From positions 1,838,482-1,902,481 of the forward strand of contig NZ_NKRE01000001.1 of the NCBI RefSeq assembly GCF_002705925.1: a DNA stretch of 64,000 nucleotides, read 5' to 3'. Of the stretch, positions 56,004 through 64,000 are shown piece after piece; the stretch's first letter is position 1; each line of letters starts with the position of its first letter. The notes beneath the pieces are model-generated. The model had not been told where the DNA came from. It searched no databases and was given only the letters and a program-made list of their open reading frames with translations. Both the position numbers and the translations under genes were made by a program. The stretch is from Mycobacterium ostraviense. Its GTDB lineage: Bacteria; Actinomycetota; Actinomycetes; Mycobacteriales; Mycobacteriaceae.

Positions 56004-56312
56004 ATGCCACAGCCGGAGCAGCTACCTGGGCCCAACGCCGACATCTGGAACTGGCAGTTGCAGGGTTTGTGCCGCGGAGTCGACTCATCGATGTTCTTCC
56101 ATCCCGACGGCGAGCGCGGCCGCGCCCGCATGCTGCGCGAGCAGCGTGCCAAGGAAATGTGCCGCCGCTGTCCGGTGATCGAGCAGTGCCGCTCCCACGC
56201 GCTCGACGTGGGCGAGCCCTACGGCGTATGGGGCGGCTTGTCCGAATCGGAGCGCGACCTGCTGCTCAAGGGCGGCATTGGGCGCAGCCGGGGTATCCGC
56301 CGCTCCGCGTGA
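56004..56312 (+). CDS. whiB3: WhiB3, iron-sulfur redox regulator
   Basis: A 102-residue Wbl protein almost identical to remembered Rv3416. Four cysteines at 23, 53, 56 and 62 bind a 4Fe-4S cluster, the GVWGGLSESERD turn follows, and the C-terminal GGIGRSRGIRRSA is the basic DNA-binding tail. WhiB3 binds SigA region 4, senses oxygen and nitric oxide, and tunes lipid (polyketide) production as a redox sink. ATG 56004 is preceded by AGAGAGGGAATGAGCA. In H37Rv groEL1 follows; here a divergent amidohydrolase block lies next to it. Confidence 0.97.
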   Translation: MPQPEQLPGPNADIWNWQLQGLCRGVDSSMFFHPDGERGRARMLREQRAKEMCRRCPVIEQCRSHALDVGEPYGVWGGLSESERDLLLKGGIGRSRGIRRSA

Positions 56313-56338
56313 TGGGCCGCCCCGCTCTGCGGCAGTGA

Positions 56339-57988
56339 TTAGGCGGCGACCGGTCTGCGATAGATCGTTCGCCCCTCTTTGATCGTCTCGACGACCTTGA
56401 TGTCTTTGATGTCCATCGGGTCGACGGTCAGTGGATTGCTGTCCAGGATCACCAGGTCGGCGAGTTTGCCGACCGTGATCGAGCCCTTGGACCGCTCCTC
56501 GCGGTACTGATATGCGGCGTTGATGGTGATCGCTTCGAGTGCCTCGAGGGCCGTGACCCGCTGATCGGCGCCGATGACCTCGCCGCTGCGGGAGACGCGA
56601 TTGACCGCCGTCCACACCACGAACAGCTGGTCGAGGGGCGAGACGTTGAAGTCGGTGTGATTGGTCGGGCGCAGGCCCATGTCGATCGCTGTCCGCATCG
56701 GGCTGAGGAAATGCGCCTGTTGCCTGCCGCGCAGCCGGACATGAGTGTCGCCGAAGTAGAACGCGTGCTCGGTGAACAGCGACGGGATCAGGTTGTATTC
56801 GACGTACTTGTCGAGCTGGTCGCGCCGCACGAACTGGGAATGGATGACCGTGGTGTGGCGGTCTTTGGAAAGGTCGTCGGCAGCGGCGTATTCGTGTGCC
56901 TTGAGCAGGACGTCGATGGCGGCGTCACCGTTGGCGTGGATGTTCAGCGGCACACCGAGGTCGTAGACCCGTTTGAACCAGGAGTCGACGGTTTCCTGTG
57001 GGAACGGCAGCTCGCCCGTCCAGTTCTGCTGTCCGTCGGGTCCGTCGACGAGGTAGGGGGTGGTGAAGAACGCGGTCCGGCCCTGCGGCGAGCCGTCGAG
57101 AGTGACTTTGACGCCACCGAGCTTGACGCGGTTGTGGTAGGTCCCGAATGTGTCGGGCGGATTGTCCTGCAGAACCGCGTCGAGGTCGAGGATGAACGGG
57201 TAGGCGACGATGTCGATGAGGGTGGCGCCGCCGGCGGCCGCCCGCTGCATCACAGCGATGTCCGCCGCGTGCGTCGCCCCCTCGTGGGCAGTCGTGATAC
57301 CGGCTGCGGCGTACAGCATTTGGCCGGCGATGCTCCACTCGACCTCTTGTTCGCGGGTGGGTTTGGGCAGCGAGGCGAAGATCGGCAGAAACGCGGTTTC
57401 CATGACCAGGCCGTCGGGTTCGTCCGAACCGTCCTTGCGCACGATCACCCCGCCCGGCGGCGTGACGGTGCTCGCCGAAATGCCGTACTTGTCCATGGCC
57501 GCGGAATTGAGCACGGCGCCGTGCAACGACACGTGCCCAACCATCACCGGGTTGTTCGGGAACTCCTTGTCGAGGTCTTCTCGGTGCAGGGTGCGGCCCT
57601 CAGGCATGACCGTCTCGTCGTAGCCGTAGCCCATGATGAGTTCGCCCTCACCGATGTTGCGCGCGTCACGGAAGCGCTTCAGCTCCGCGACGATGGCGTC
57701 GACGTCGGCGCCGGGGCCCGCCGGTGGTGCGAACACATTGACCTGGTTGGCCACCGTGAGCGCATTGATGTAGTGGCTGTGCGGGTCGATGAAGCCCGGC
57801 AGCAGTGTTTTGCCGGCGAGATCGACGGTGCGCGTTCGCGGGCCTTGGTGTTGTTGTACAACGTCGTCGCAAGCCCCGACGGCGACGATGCGACCGTCCT
57901 TGATGGCGACTGCTTCGGCCGCCGGCTGCCCGTCGTCAATCGTGACGATGTCACCGTTCAGATAGATGGCGTCAGCTTCGCCCATCAT
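56339..57988 (-). CDS. YtcJ-like metal-dependent amidohydrolase (Amidohydro_3)
   Basis: A 549-residue protein of the amidohydrolase superfamily. The N-terminal beta-sandwich holds DAIYLNGDIVTIDDG and the metal-binding FIDPHSHYINAL (HxH) near residue 68. Later ligands are in NIHANGDAAID, TTVIHSQFV and PTNHTDFNVSP, and the C-terminal sandwich ends GKLADLVILDSNPLTVDP. Such enzymes hydrolyse amide or ester bonds of small organic compounds; the substrate is unknown. AAGGAGGTCAAC before ATG 57988 is a near-perfect ribosome binding site; ATG 57985 is an alternative. It is convergent with whiB3. I do not remember it at this locus in H37Rv. Confidence 0.87.
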   Translation of the reverse strand: MMGEADAIYLNGDIVTIDDGQPAAEAVAIKDGRIVAVGACDDVVQQHQGPRTRTVDLAGKTLLPGFIDPHSHYINALTVANQVNVFAPPAGPGADVDAIVAELKRFRDARNIGEGELIMGYGYDETVMPEGRTLHREDLDKEFPNNPVMVGHVSLHGAVLNSAAMDKYGISASTVTPPGGVIVRKDGSDEPDGLVMETAFLPIFASLPKPTREQEVEWSIAGQMLYAAAGITTAHEGATHAADIAVMQRAAAGGATLIDIVAYPFILDLDAVLQDNPPDTFGTYHNRVKLGGVKVTLDGSPQGRTAFFTTPYLVDGPDGQQNWTGELPFPQETVDSWFKRVYDLGVPLNIHANGDAAIDVLLKAHEYAAADDLSKDRHTTVIHSQFVRRDQLDKYVEYNLIPSLFTEHAFYFGDTHVRLRGRQQAHFLSPMRTAIDMGLRPTNHTDFNVSPLDQLFVVWTAVNRVSRSGEVIGADQRVTALEALEAITINAAYQYREERSKGSITVGKLADLVILDSNPLTVDPMDIKDIKVVETIKEGRTIYRRPVAA

Positions 57989-58015
57989 GTTGACCTCCTT
58001 GTGGTCGTCAGCCAT

Positions 58016-58322
58016 CCTAGTGCGGCATTCAGCAATCCGCGCAACTCCGGTTGTCGATGCCGGCTACGCTGAGTCATGAATCATGTCGCACCACAACATG
58101 TTAACTAGGTACTAGCGGCACGCCTGAACGCTGGGCCGGTCAAGCGGCTCGACCGAGGCGGTGTAGTCACCTGCTCCGAACAGCGAATCGCTCCGGTCGG
58201 AATTATGCCAAAAAACCAATATTTGCGTTGCACTCGGCGTAGCGTGCGTGGCGAGTTTCTCGATCCCACGTCGGCACCGGGTCGCCTCGAGAGCTCCGCG
58301 TGATATTGACAGGAGGACTGTC
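58016..58322. other. Divergent intergenic region between the amidohydrolase and the PPE-MPTR gene
   Basis: About 300 bases holding both promoters. TTAACTAGGTACTAG near 58099 contains a direct ACTAG pair, and a ribosome binding site AGGAGG precedes 58323. Nothing else is recognisable. Confidence 0.4.
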
Positions 58323-60035
58323 GTGTCCAATTTCATGGTGTTGCCGCCGGAGATCAATTCTTTGCTGATGTTCACCGGTGCCGGCTCGGCGCCGATGCTG
58401 GACGCGGCGGCGGGCTGGGACGGGCTGGCCTCGGAGTTGGGGACGGCGGCGTCGTCGTTTTCGTCGGTGACCTCGGGGTTGGCCGTTGAGTCGTGGCAGG
58501 GTGCGGCCTCGGCGGCGATGACGGCCGCGGCCGCCCCGTATGCGAAGCTGTTGAGCGCGGCCTCGGCCCAGGCCACGGGGGCGGCCGAGCAGGCGCGGAC
58601 GGTGGCCGGTGCGTTCGAGGCCGCGCGCGCGGCAACAATCCATCCGTTGGCGGTAGCGGCCAACCGCTCGGCGTTCGTACAGCTGATCCGGTCGAACTGG
58701 TTGGGGCTCAATGCGCCGGCGATCATGGCCGCCGAGGGCCAGTACGAGCAGATGTGGGCCGCGGATGTGGCCGCGATGGCCGGCTATCACACCGGGGCGT
58801 CGGCGGCGGCAGCGCAGTTGCCGAGCGGTCTACAGCAGTTCCTGCAGAACCTTCCCAATTTGGGCGTCGGCAACAAGGGCAACGCCAATGTCGGCAATGG
58901 CAACACCGGCAGCGGAAACATCGGCTTCGGAAACAGCGGCTTCGGAAACAGCCAGCTGGTCCCCCCGAAGCCGGGCAACAATAACATCGGCAGCGGAAAC
59001 AACGGCAACTACAACGTCGGCGCCGGAAACAGCGGCAATGGAAACTTCGGCTTCGGCAACTTCGGCAACGGGAACATCGGCTTCGGAAACGGCGGACCGA
59101 CCGACTTGGCCAATCCAAACCTGTTCACGTTCTCCCCCACGCCGGGCAACAACAACGTGGGCATGGGTAACACCGGCAACGGCAACTTCGGCCTGGGCAA
59201 CTTAGGCAACGGCAACATTGGCGGCGGGAACACCGGCAATAACAATATCGGGTTCGGACTCAACGGCAACAGTTTGATGGGTGTCGGCGGGGCGTATTAC
59301 GACCTGGCAGCTGGCCAGTTCCATTTCGACGGCCTGAACTCGGGTAGCGGCAACATTGGCTTGTTCAATTCGGGCACCAACAACATCGGCTTCTTCAACT
59401 CCGGCAACGGCAACATCGGCCTCTTCAGTGCCGGCACCAATACCGTTTATCCAGGCCACCTCAACAGCTTCGGCTTTGCGAACTCGGGCACCGGCAACCT
59501 CGGCTTCGGGAACGCGGGTAGCGGAAACAGCGGCTTCTGGAACTCGGGCCTGCTCAACACCGGCTTCGCGAACGCGGGCTCGATCAATACCGGCGGCTGG
59601 AATGGGAACAACCTCAACACCGGATTTTTCAACTCGGGCTCGGCAAACACCGGCTTTGGCAACTCGGGCCACGTCAACACGGGCTTTTGGAATGCGGGCA
59701 ATCTGAACACCGGCTTCGGGAGCGCCATAGACCAGGGTCCGGTCGGCTTCGCCGCCACTAGCAACTCGGGATTCTCTAACATCGGTGTCGGAGTCTCGGG
59801 GCTTGGAAACACGGCCGCTAACGGCGGGCACGGTATCTCGGGCTTCTTCAACTCGGCCTCCGGCGGCTCGCTTGTCACCGGCGTCAGCTCTGGCTTTTTC
59901 AACACCGGTGTCACCGACGTCATTGGCCCCTTCCCGAGCGGCATGGTCAGTGGGTTCAACTCGGGCTTCTTCAACACCGGTCTCGCCAATTCGGGTCTGC
60001 TGAGCCTCGGCCGGCTGATCATGTTGGCTACCTGA
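58323..60035 (+). CDS. PPE-MPTR family protein
   Basis: A 570-residue protein. The PPE domain (residues 1-180) starts [26 protein letters not shown] and has the [10 protein letters not shown] block and [17 protein letters not shown]. From about residue 185 the chain is built of major polymorphic tandem repeats, NxGxGNxG pentapeptides such as GNGNIGFGN, then FNSG/FNTG and GFANAG types to the end. The GTG at 58323 follows AGGAGGACTGTC. PPE-MPTR proteins are usually cell-surface or secreted through ESX-5. Repeats make this region prone to slippage and assembly errors, but the frame is intact. Confidence 0.93.
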   Translation: MSNFMVLPPEINSLLMFTGAGSAPMLDAAAGWDGLASELGTAASSFSSVTSGLAVESWQGAASAAMTAAAAPYAKLLSAASAQATGAAEQARTVAGAFEAARAATIHPLAVAANRSAFVQLIRSNWLGLNAPAIMAAEGQYEQMWAADVAAMAGYHTGASAAAAQLPSGLQQFLQNLPNLGVGNKGNANVGNGNTGSGNIGFGNSGFGNSQLVPPKPGNNNIGSGNNGNYNVGAGNSGNGNFGFGNFGNGNIGFGNGGPTDLANPNLFTFSPTPGNNNVGMGNTGNGNFGLGNLGNGNIGGGNTGNNNIGFGLNGNSLMGVGGAYYDLAAGQFHFDGLNSGSGNIGLFNSGTNNIGFFNSGNGNIGLFSAGTNTVYPGHLNSFGFANSGTGNLGFGNAGSGNSGFWNSGLLNTGFANAGSINTGGWNGNNLNTGFFNSGSANTGFGNSGHVNTGFWNAGNLNTGFGSAIDQGPVGFAATSNSGFSNIGVGVSGLGNTAANGGHGISGFFNSASGGSLVTGVSSGFFNTGVTDVIGPFPSGMVSGFNSGFFNTGLANSGLLSLGRLIMLAT

Positions 60036-60302
60036 TCGGGTTGGCCCCAATGGCGGGGTAGGCCATAGCGCGGCGTGGTCGGCGCAGTCGCGGACCACAC
60101 CGTGATCTCGGGTCGTTCGGTGTTCGCTGCCGGGAACCGGGACATCAGTCGTGCACACTTTTGCACCATCCGTTCGCACGAATTGGGACATTGTGACCTT
60201 TGGCGAGCAGTGCTGCGGCCTCGATGATGGAGAGCACTTCGAGCACCTCAGCTCATTGCGCCCAGCCCTGACGTCGAGGTCCGGCCGAAAGGATCCAGCC
60301 GA

Positions 60303-62084
60303 ATGAACACCACGGCAAGCGCCGGCAAGTCCAATCCCCGAGTCTTGATTTCCCGCGGGCTGGTTTTCGACGGCAGCGGCGCGCCAGGGGTGATCCGCGA
60401 CATCGCGATCGCCGACGGGGTGGTGATCAACGTGTCCGCGCAGTCGCTGAATCCCGGTAGCTTCGACGAAGTTATCGACGCCGCCGGAAAATGGGTGATG
60501 CCAGGCTTTCTGGAGATCCACTCGCACTACGACGCCGAAATTGTCACCGCCCCTGGGCTGCCCGAGTCGGTACGGCACGGGGTGACCACCGTGGTCACCG
60601 GTAACTGCTCGTTGAGCATGGTGACCGTGGATGCCGACGATTCGGCGGACCTGTTCGCCCGGGTGGAGGCCATCCCGCATTCGGGCATCAAGACGATTCT
60701 GCAGCAGAGCAAGACTTGGAGCACGCCAGGCGAATACCGGCAATGGCTTCAACAGCAGCCACTGGGCCCCAACGTCGCGGCCATGCTGGGTCACAGCGAT
60801 CTGCGGGTTGGTGTGCTGGGTTTAGAAGCGGCCACGGACAAGCACTTTCGGCCGAGTGACACCCAGATGGCGTCAATGGAGCGCATTCTCGACGACGCTC
60901 TGGACGAAGGCTTCCTGGGGTTGTCGACGATGACCACTCGTCGTGACAAGCTGGCCGGTGACCGGGCCTGGGCGGAACCGTTGCCGTCGACGTTCGCGAG
61001 GTGGCGCGAATATCGCAGGCTGCACAAGCGGCTGCGCCGCCGGGACCGGATCCTGCAGAGCGCCCCCAACGCCGAAACGCAGGTGAATGTGCTGGCGTTC
61101 GCGTTGACCGCGGCCGGCGTCGGTCGTCGCCCGCTGCGCACCAGCCTGCTGACCGCGATGGACTTCAAGTCCAACCCGATGCTGCACCGGGTGTCGCGCC
61201 TGCTGGCGTGGCTGACCAACCGAATTCTTCGCGGCAACTTGCGTTTTCAGGCGCTGCCCGGCCCGATGACGATTTTCGTCGACGGCGTGGATTTCGCGGC
61301 CTTCGAGGAGTTCAGCAGCGGTATCGCGCTACGCAAGCTGCGCACCGCCGACGATCAGTACGCGCTGCTGACCGACCCGAAGTTCCGGGCCCAGTTCATC
61401 AAGGACATGGGCGGATTCATGATGAACGGCCTGTGGAACCGGCGTTTCGACGATGCCGTCATCATCGATTGCCCCGATGTCTCGGTGGTAGGCCGCACCT
61501 TCGAAGACCTCAGCCGCGAGCGCGCTCAGCACCCCGCCGAGGTGTTTCTGGATCTGGCCGCCACCTGGCGGGACAAGTTGCGGTGGTACACCGTGGTGGG
61601 CAATCACCGCCCCGACATCGTGCTCGACTTGTTGGCCAGCTCCGGTACCCAGATTGGATTCGCAGATTCCGGCGCGCACCTGCGCAGCCTGGCGAACTAC
61701 AACTTCGGGCTGCGTGCCCTGACGATGGCCAAGCGGGCCGAACAATCGCCATGCCCGAAGATCACCGTCGGCGAGATGGTTCGCAAGCTGACGTCGGATC
61801 TGGCCGACTGGTGGGGCGTCGAGGCCGGCCGGCTGCGCATCGGCGCCCGCGCGGACGTGGTGGTGGTCGACCCGGACGGGCTCACCGACCAGGTCTTCGA
61901 GGTCTCCGAGGCACCCGCCCCCGACGCCTTCGGGCTGGACCGCGTGGTCAACCGCAACGACGCCGCAGTGCACGCCGTACTCATCAACGGCCGCACCGCG
62001 TACACCCAAACATCAGGGTATGCACCGGATCTCGGGCAGTCTGCGGCCTACGGGACGTTTCTGCCGTCCACCCACACGAATTGA
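60303..62084 (+). CDS. D-aminoacylase / N-acyl-D-amino-acid deacylase-like amidohydrolase (Rv2913c-like)
   Basis: A 593-residue amidohydrolase of the D-aminoacylase type. VLISRGLVFDGSGAPGVIRDIAIADG forms the N-terminal sandwich, WVMPGFLEIHSHYDAEIVTAPGLPESVRHGVTTVVTGNCSLS carries the HxH metal site, and LLASSGTQIGFADSGAHLRS supplies the later Asp. The C-terminus ends VRKLTSDLADWWGVEAGRLRIGARADVVVVDPDGL. It probably removes acyl groups from D-amino acids or related compounds. It resembles Rv2913c, which lies elsewhere in H37Rv, so this is a paralogue or a relocated copy. A moderate ribosome binding site (GAAAGGA) precedes ATG 60303. Confidence 0.87.
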   Translation: MNTTASAGKSNPRVLISRGLVFDGSGAPGVIRDIAIADGVVINVSAQSLNPGSFDEVIDAAGKWVMPGFLEIHSHYDAEIVTAPGLPESVRHGVTTVVTGNCSLSMVTVDADDSADLFARVEAIPHSGIKTILQQSKTWSTPGEYRQWLQQQPLGPNVAAMLGHSDLRVGVLGLEAATDKHFRPSDTQMASMERILDDALDEGFLGLSTMTTRRDKLAGDRAWAEPLPSTFARWREYRRLHKRLRRRDRILQSAPNAETQVNVLAFALTAAGVGRRPLRTSLLTAMDFKSNPMLHRVSRLLAWLTNRILRGNLRFQALPGPMTIFVDGVDFAAFEEFSSGIALRKLRTADDQYALLTDPKFRAQFIKDMGGFMMNGLWNRRFDDAVIIDCPDVSVVGRTFEDLSRERAQHPAEVFLDLAATWRDKLRWYTVVGNHRPDIVLDLLASSGTQIGFADSGAHLRSLANYNFGLRALTMAKRAEQSPCPKITVGEMVRKLTSDLADWWGVEAGRLRIGARADVVVVDPDGLTDQVFEVSEAPAPDAFGLDRVVNRNDAAVHAVLINGRTAYTQTSGYAPDLGQSAAYGTFLPSTHTN

Positions 62085-62497
62085 TGCCGACAACAACAGA
62101 TAACGACGCAAAGATGTCAACGATGAGCCGCACCGGGATCAGCCGGGCCGACGTGGATTGCCCACCAACTGAATCCGGACCAACGAGCTACACCAATGCG
62201 TGGTGAATTTCGCCATACTCACTACACCATTGTGGACGCGGCGGATGGGGTGGGCCGGGCGGACCGGGTGGACCTCCGGCGCACGGTGAGTTCTACCGAC
62301 CATATGGGCCCCCCATTCGGAGCTGCTGGGACCGCCCGGCAGCATGGGTTCGCTGCGCCAAATTGGTGGAATTCGTGGACCGGTCAGATCTAGTACCGCA
62401 GTCGTAGATCGGAAAGCTTGATGTTGGCGTGTCTGCGCTGGCCAAGCGTGACCGCGGCGTTGTTCGGGTTATAGGAATTATTGACCTTGGAGGATCG
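62085..62497. other. Intergenic transition before the low-GC gene
   Basis: About 410 bases. The left part has normal high GC with short frames and no start signals. From about 62390 the composition drops, leading into the oxidoreductase gene. GGAGG at 62489-62493 is its ribosome binding site. I see no tRNA, insertion-sequence end or attachment-site repeat, but the far side of the low-GC segment lies too close to the window edge to compare. Confidence 0.45.
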
Positions 62498-63931
62498 ATG
62501 AACAACCGAGTCGCACTGATCGGATTGGGACCGCATGCTAGAAAGGTGTATTACCCATATCTGGCGGAATATTTCCAGGGCGATCCATCGGCAAGCTTTG
62601 AGCTGCTGGTTGAACTAAAGACGCAGCAAGAAACCGCTGCAGCATTCCTGGAAAAGCAGAAAATCCAACCCAAGCGAGTCGAATTATTGGATGCAGACGC
62701 TCAGCGCATACCGGGAACAATTGATCCACTGGCGGCCGCCAGTCTTAAAAAACACCAAATCAACAAGGTCCTTATTGCAACCGAACCTAAAGCGCATAAA
62801 GTATATATCGAAGAGTGTATAAGGCGTGGTATTCATGTAATGACGGACAAGCCGGTTACAGCTCCGGTTGGTCTGGTGACGTCAATCGAGGCAGCGGAAA
62901 ATATTTATAACGATGTTGCTCGTTTGGCAGAGATGACAGACCAGCATCCAAAGTCACGGGTTTTGGTGCAAAGTCAGCGTCGGAACCACGCTGGTTACCG
63001 AAAGGTCTTTGACGTCCTGGAGTCTCTAATAAATGAGTACGACGTTCCAATTACGTATATTTCTATCCATCACTCCGATGGTATGTGGAATATGCCGGAC
63101 GAATTCGTGCATCGCGAAAATCACCCATACAAGTATGGTTATGGCAAACTGATGCATTCTGGTTATCATTTCGTGGACCTGCTGACGCGTCTGCTCAAAT
63201 TAAGCAGCCAGGCGAGCAGCAAAACCCCTGATACAATAACATTGTTTTCTCAGTACATTCGTCCTGGCGATCAGCATACAGCCATCACTGAAGATACCTA
63301 TGAGCGCTTTTTTGGGAAAGCGGCAGCCGCCGCGTTCAGTGACTACATGCATGATCAGAAGCTGCACGAATTTGGCGAAGTTGACAGTTATTCTCAACTA
63401 CAGGCGATGAAGGACGGAACAATACTGACGACTGCGCAGTTATCACTGATCCAGACAGGATTTTCACAACGTGCCTGGCCAGTCCTGCCCGACGACACTT
63501 ATAAGTCAAATGGACGATTGCGGCATGAATATATCAACATACATGTCGGATCGTTGGCGTCAGTGCAAATTCACTCGTACCAATCGCAGCAATCAAAGAG
63601 GCAAGGCCTGTCTCACTATGATACGGGCGGCGCAAACCATTTTGACATTCACATCTTCCGAAATTCAAATCTCATCGGCGGCAAAGCATTCGAGAAGATT
63701 CAATTTGGAGAAATAGATCTGAAAGGACATGAATCCGAACTATATATGGGTCAGAATGAATACGCCAGGAGACAGACGCTCGACGAACTGTTGCAGGATC
63801 TTCCTTCGCAAAATGAGCTGCGGAATCACTTGCCTCCGAACAAATTGCTGTCGGAAGTCTACAAAAACCATGCCCGTCAGTCAAAGGGTGAGACGCCATT
63901 TGTTTCTTTCAATGCCGCCGATATTCTATAG
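62498..63931 (+). CDS. Gfo/Idh/MocA-family oxidoreductase, low-GC and probably acquired
   Basis: A 477-residue protein. A Rossmann fold opens with RVALIGLGPHARKVYYPYL, followed by KVLIATEPKAHKVYIEECIRRGIHVMTDKPVTAP, where the DKP motif is the EKP-like catalytic/NAD site of the family. The C-terminal half has HSGYHFVDLLTRLLKL and GGANHFDIHIFRN, typical substrate-domain elements. Such enzymes oxidise or reduce sugars and inositols with NAD(P). By eye its GC is near one half and codons such as AAT, ATA and AAA are common, quite unlike its neighbours. This points to horizontal transfer from a lower-GC organism. ATG 62498 follows TTGGAGGATCG. Partner genes are not visible. Confidence 0.85.
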   Translation: MNNRVALIGLGPHARKVYYPYLAEYFQGDPSASFELLVELKTQQETAAAFLEKQKIQPKRVELLDADAQRIPGTIDPLAAASLKKHQINKVLIATEPKAHKVYIEECIRRGIHVMTDKPVTAPVGLVTSIEAAENIYNDVARLAEMTDQHPKSRVLVQSQRRNHAGYRKVFDVLESLINEYDVPITYISIHHSDGMWNMPDEFVHRENHPYKYGYGKLMHSGYHFVDLLTRLLKLSSQASSKTPDTITLFSQYIRPGDQHTAITEDTYERFFGKAAAAAFSDYMHDQKLHEFGEVDSYSQLQAMKDGTILTTAQLSLIQTGFSQRAWPVLPDDTYKSNGRLRHEYINIHVGSLASVQIHSYQSQQSKRQGLSHYDTGGANHFDIHIFRNSNLIGGKAFEKIQFGEIDLKGHESELYMGQNEYARRQTLDELLQDLPSQNELRNHLPPNKLLSEVYKNHARQSKGETPFVSFNAADIL

Positions 63932-64000
63932 ACCAATTGGCCGATAGTGCGCACCGCGCCGCCGGCAGCCCGAATCCGCTCACCAGTCCCAGCGATCCAC

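Noticed and set aside
63887..64000. Start or end of another gene on the minus strand at the window edge
   Set aside because: Two frames stay open to the edge, but the fragment is too short and neither shows a family motif.

Overview
The window is GC-rich DNA (by eye about two thirds G+C) from a slow-growing Mycobacterium. PE, PPE and PE_PGRS genes, a mycolate cyclopropane synthase, LpqD, AcrA1, WhiB3 and a cholesterol-oxidase homologue leave little doubt about the genus. Much of the gene order follows the M. tuberculosis H37Rv stretch I remember as Rv3361c to Rv3416, but the sequence is clearly diverged and several blocks differ. A member of the M. kansasii/marinum/tuberculosis branch is likely; the species is an inference. 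Rv numbers are recalled homologies, not search results.

Layout. 1-5 kb: end of a membrane protein, then (minus strand) a four-gene conserved-type (Cvn-like) sensor kinase/roadblock/DUF742/GTPase operon ending in mfpA. 5-10.8 kb: a GAF-ANTAR protein, an AraC regulator, a SpoU/TrmL methylase, a PE_PGRS gene with two compensating frameshifts, a nitroreductase and an F420-type oxidase-like protein. 10.9-17 kb: SOS-controlled dnaE2, a WS/DGAT-like acyltransferase and otsB2. 17-22.6 kb is variable: an APC permease, a VNTR-bearing repeat element that appears to have cut a vapBC module, and a cobalamin-riboswitch/uORF/PPE2/cobU locus without cobQ1. 22.6-29.4 kb: lipid genes (htdY, lpqD, acrA1, cmaA1), an Fe(II)/2OG dioxygenase and iunH. 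29.4-32.6 kb: an enolase-superfamily gene, a GH15 gene broken by an IS607-type remnant, and a second copy of the repeat element. 32.6-37.3 kb: imuA'-imuB with an SOS box, Rv3395A and guaA. 37.3-40.4 kb: an HxlR regulator facing a decayed MFS exporter/methyltransferase cluster. 40.5-47.7 kb: a sugar-phosphate pair (Rv3400/Rv3401-like), a TetR/alkylsulfatase pair with two operators, choD and a VapBC pair. 47.7-56.3 kb: guaB3, guaB2, Rv3412, sigD-rsdA, Rv3415c, an inserted PPE gene and whiB3. 56.3-64 kb: two amidohydrolases flanking a PPE-MPTR gene, then a low-GC Gfo/Idh oxidoreductase that looks imported.

Functional links. ImuA', ImuB and DnaE2 form the inducible mutagenic repair set, and both promoters carry SOS boxes. 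GuaA, GuaB2 and GuaB3 cover GMP synthesis. SigD and RsdA are a sigma/anti-sigma pair. The PPE2-cobU unit sits under a B12 riboswitch with a coupled leader ORF. Several convergent gene pairs are separated by strong inverted repeats that probably act as two-way terminators.

Most worth a second look: the dispersed repeat element at 18.8 and 31.8 kb, the rearranged riboswitch locus, the permease with no canonical start next to its ribosome binding site, the frameshifted genes, and the low-GC gene at the right end.
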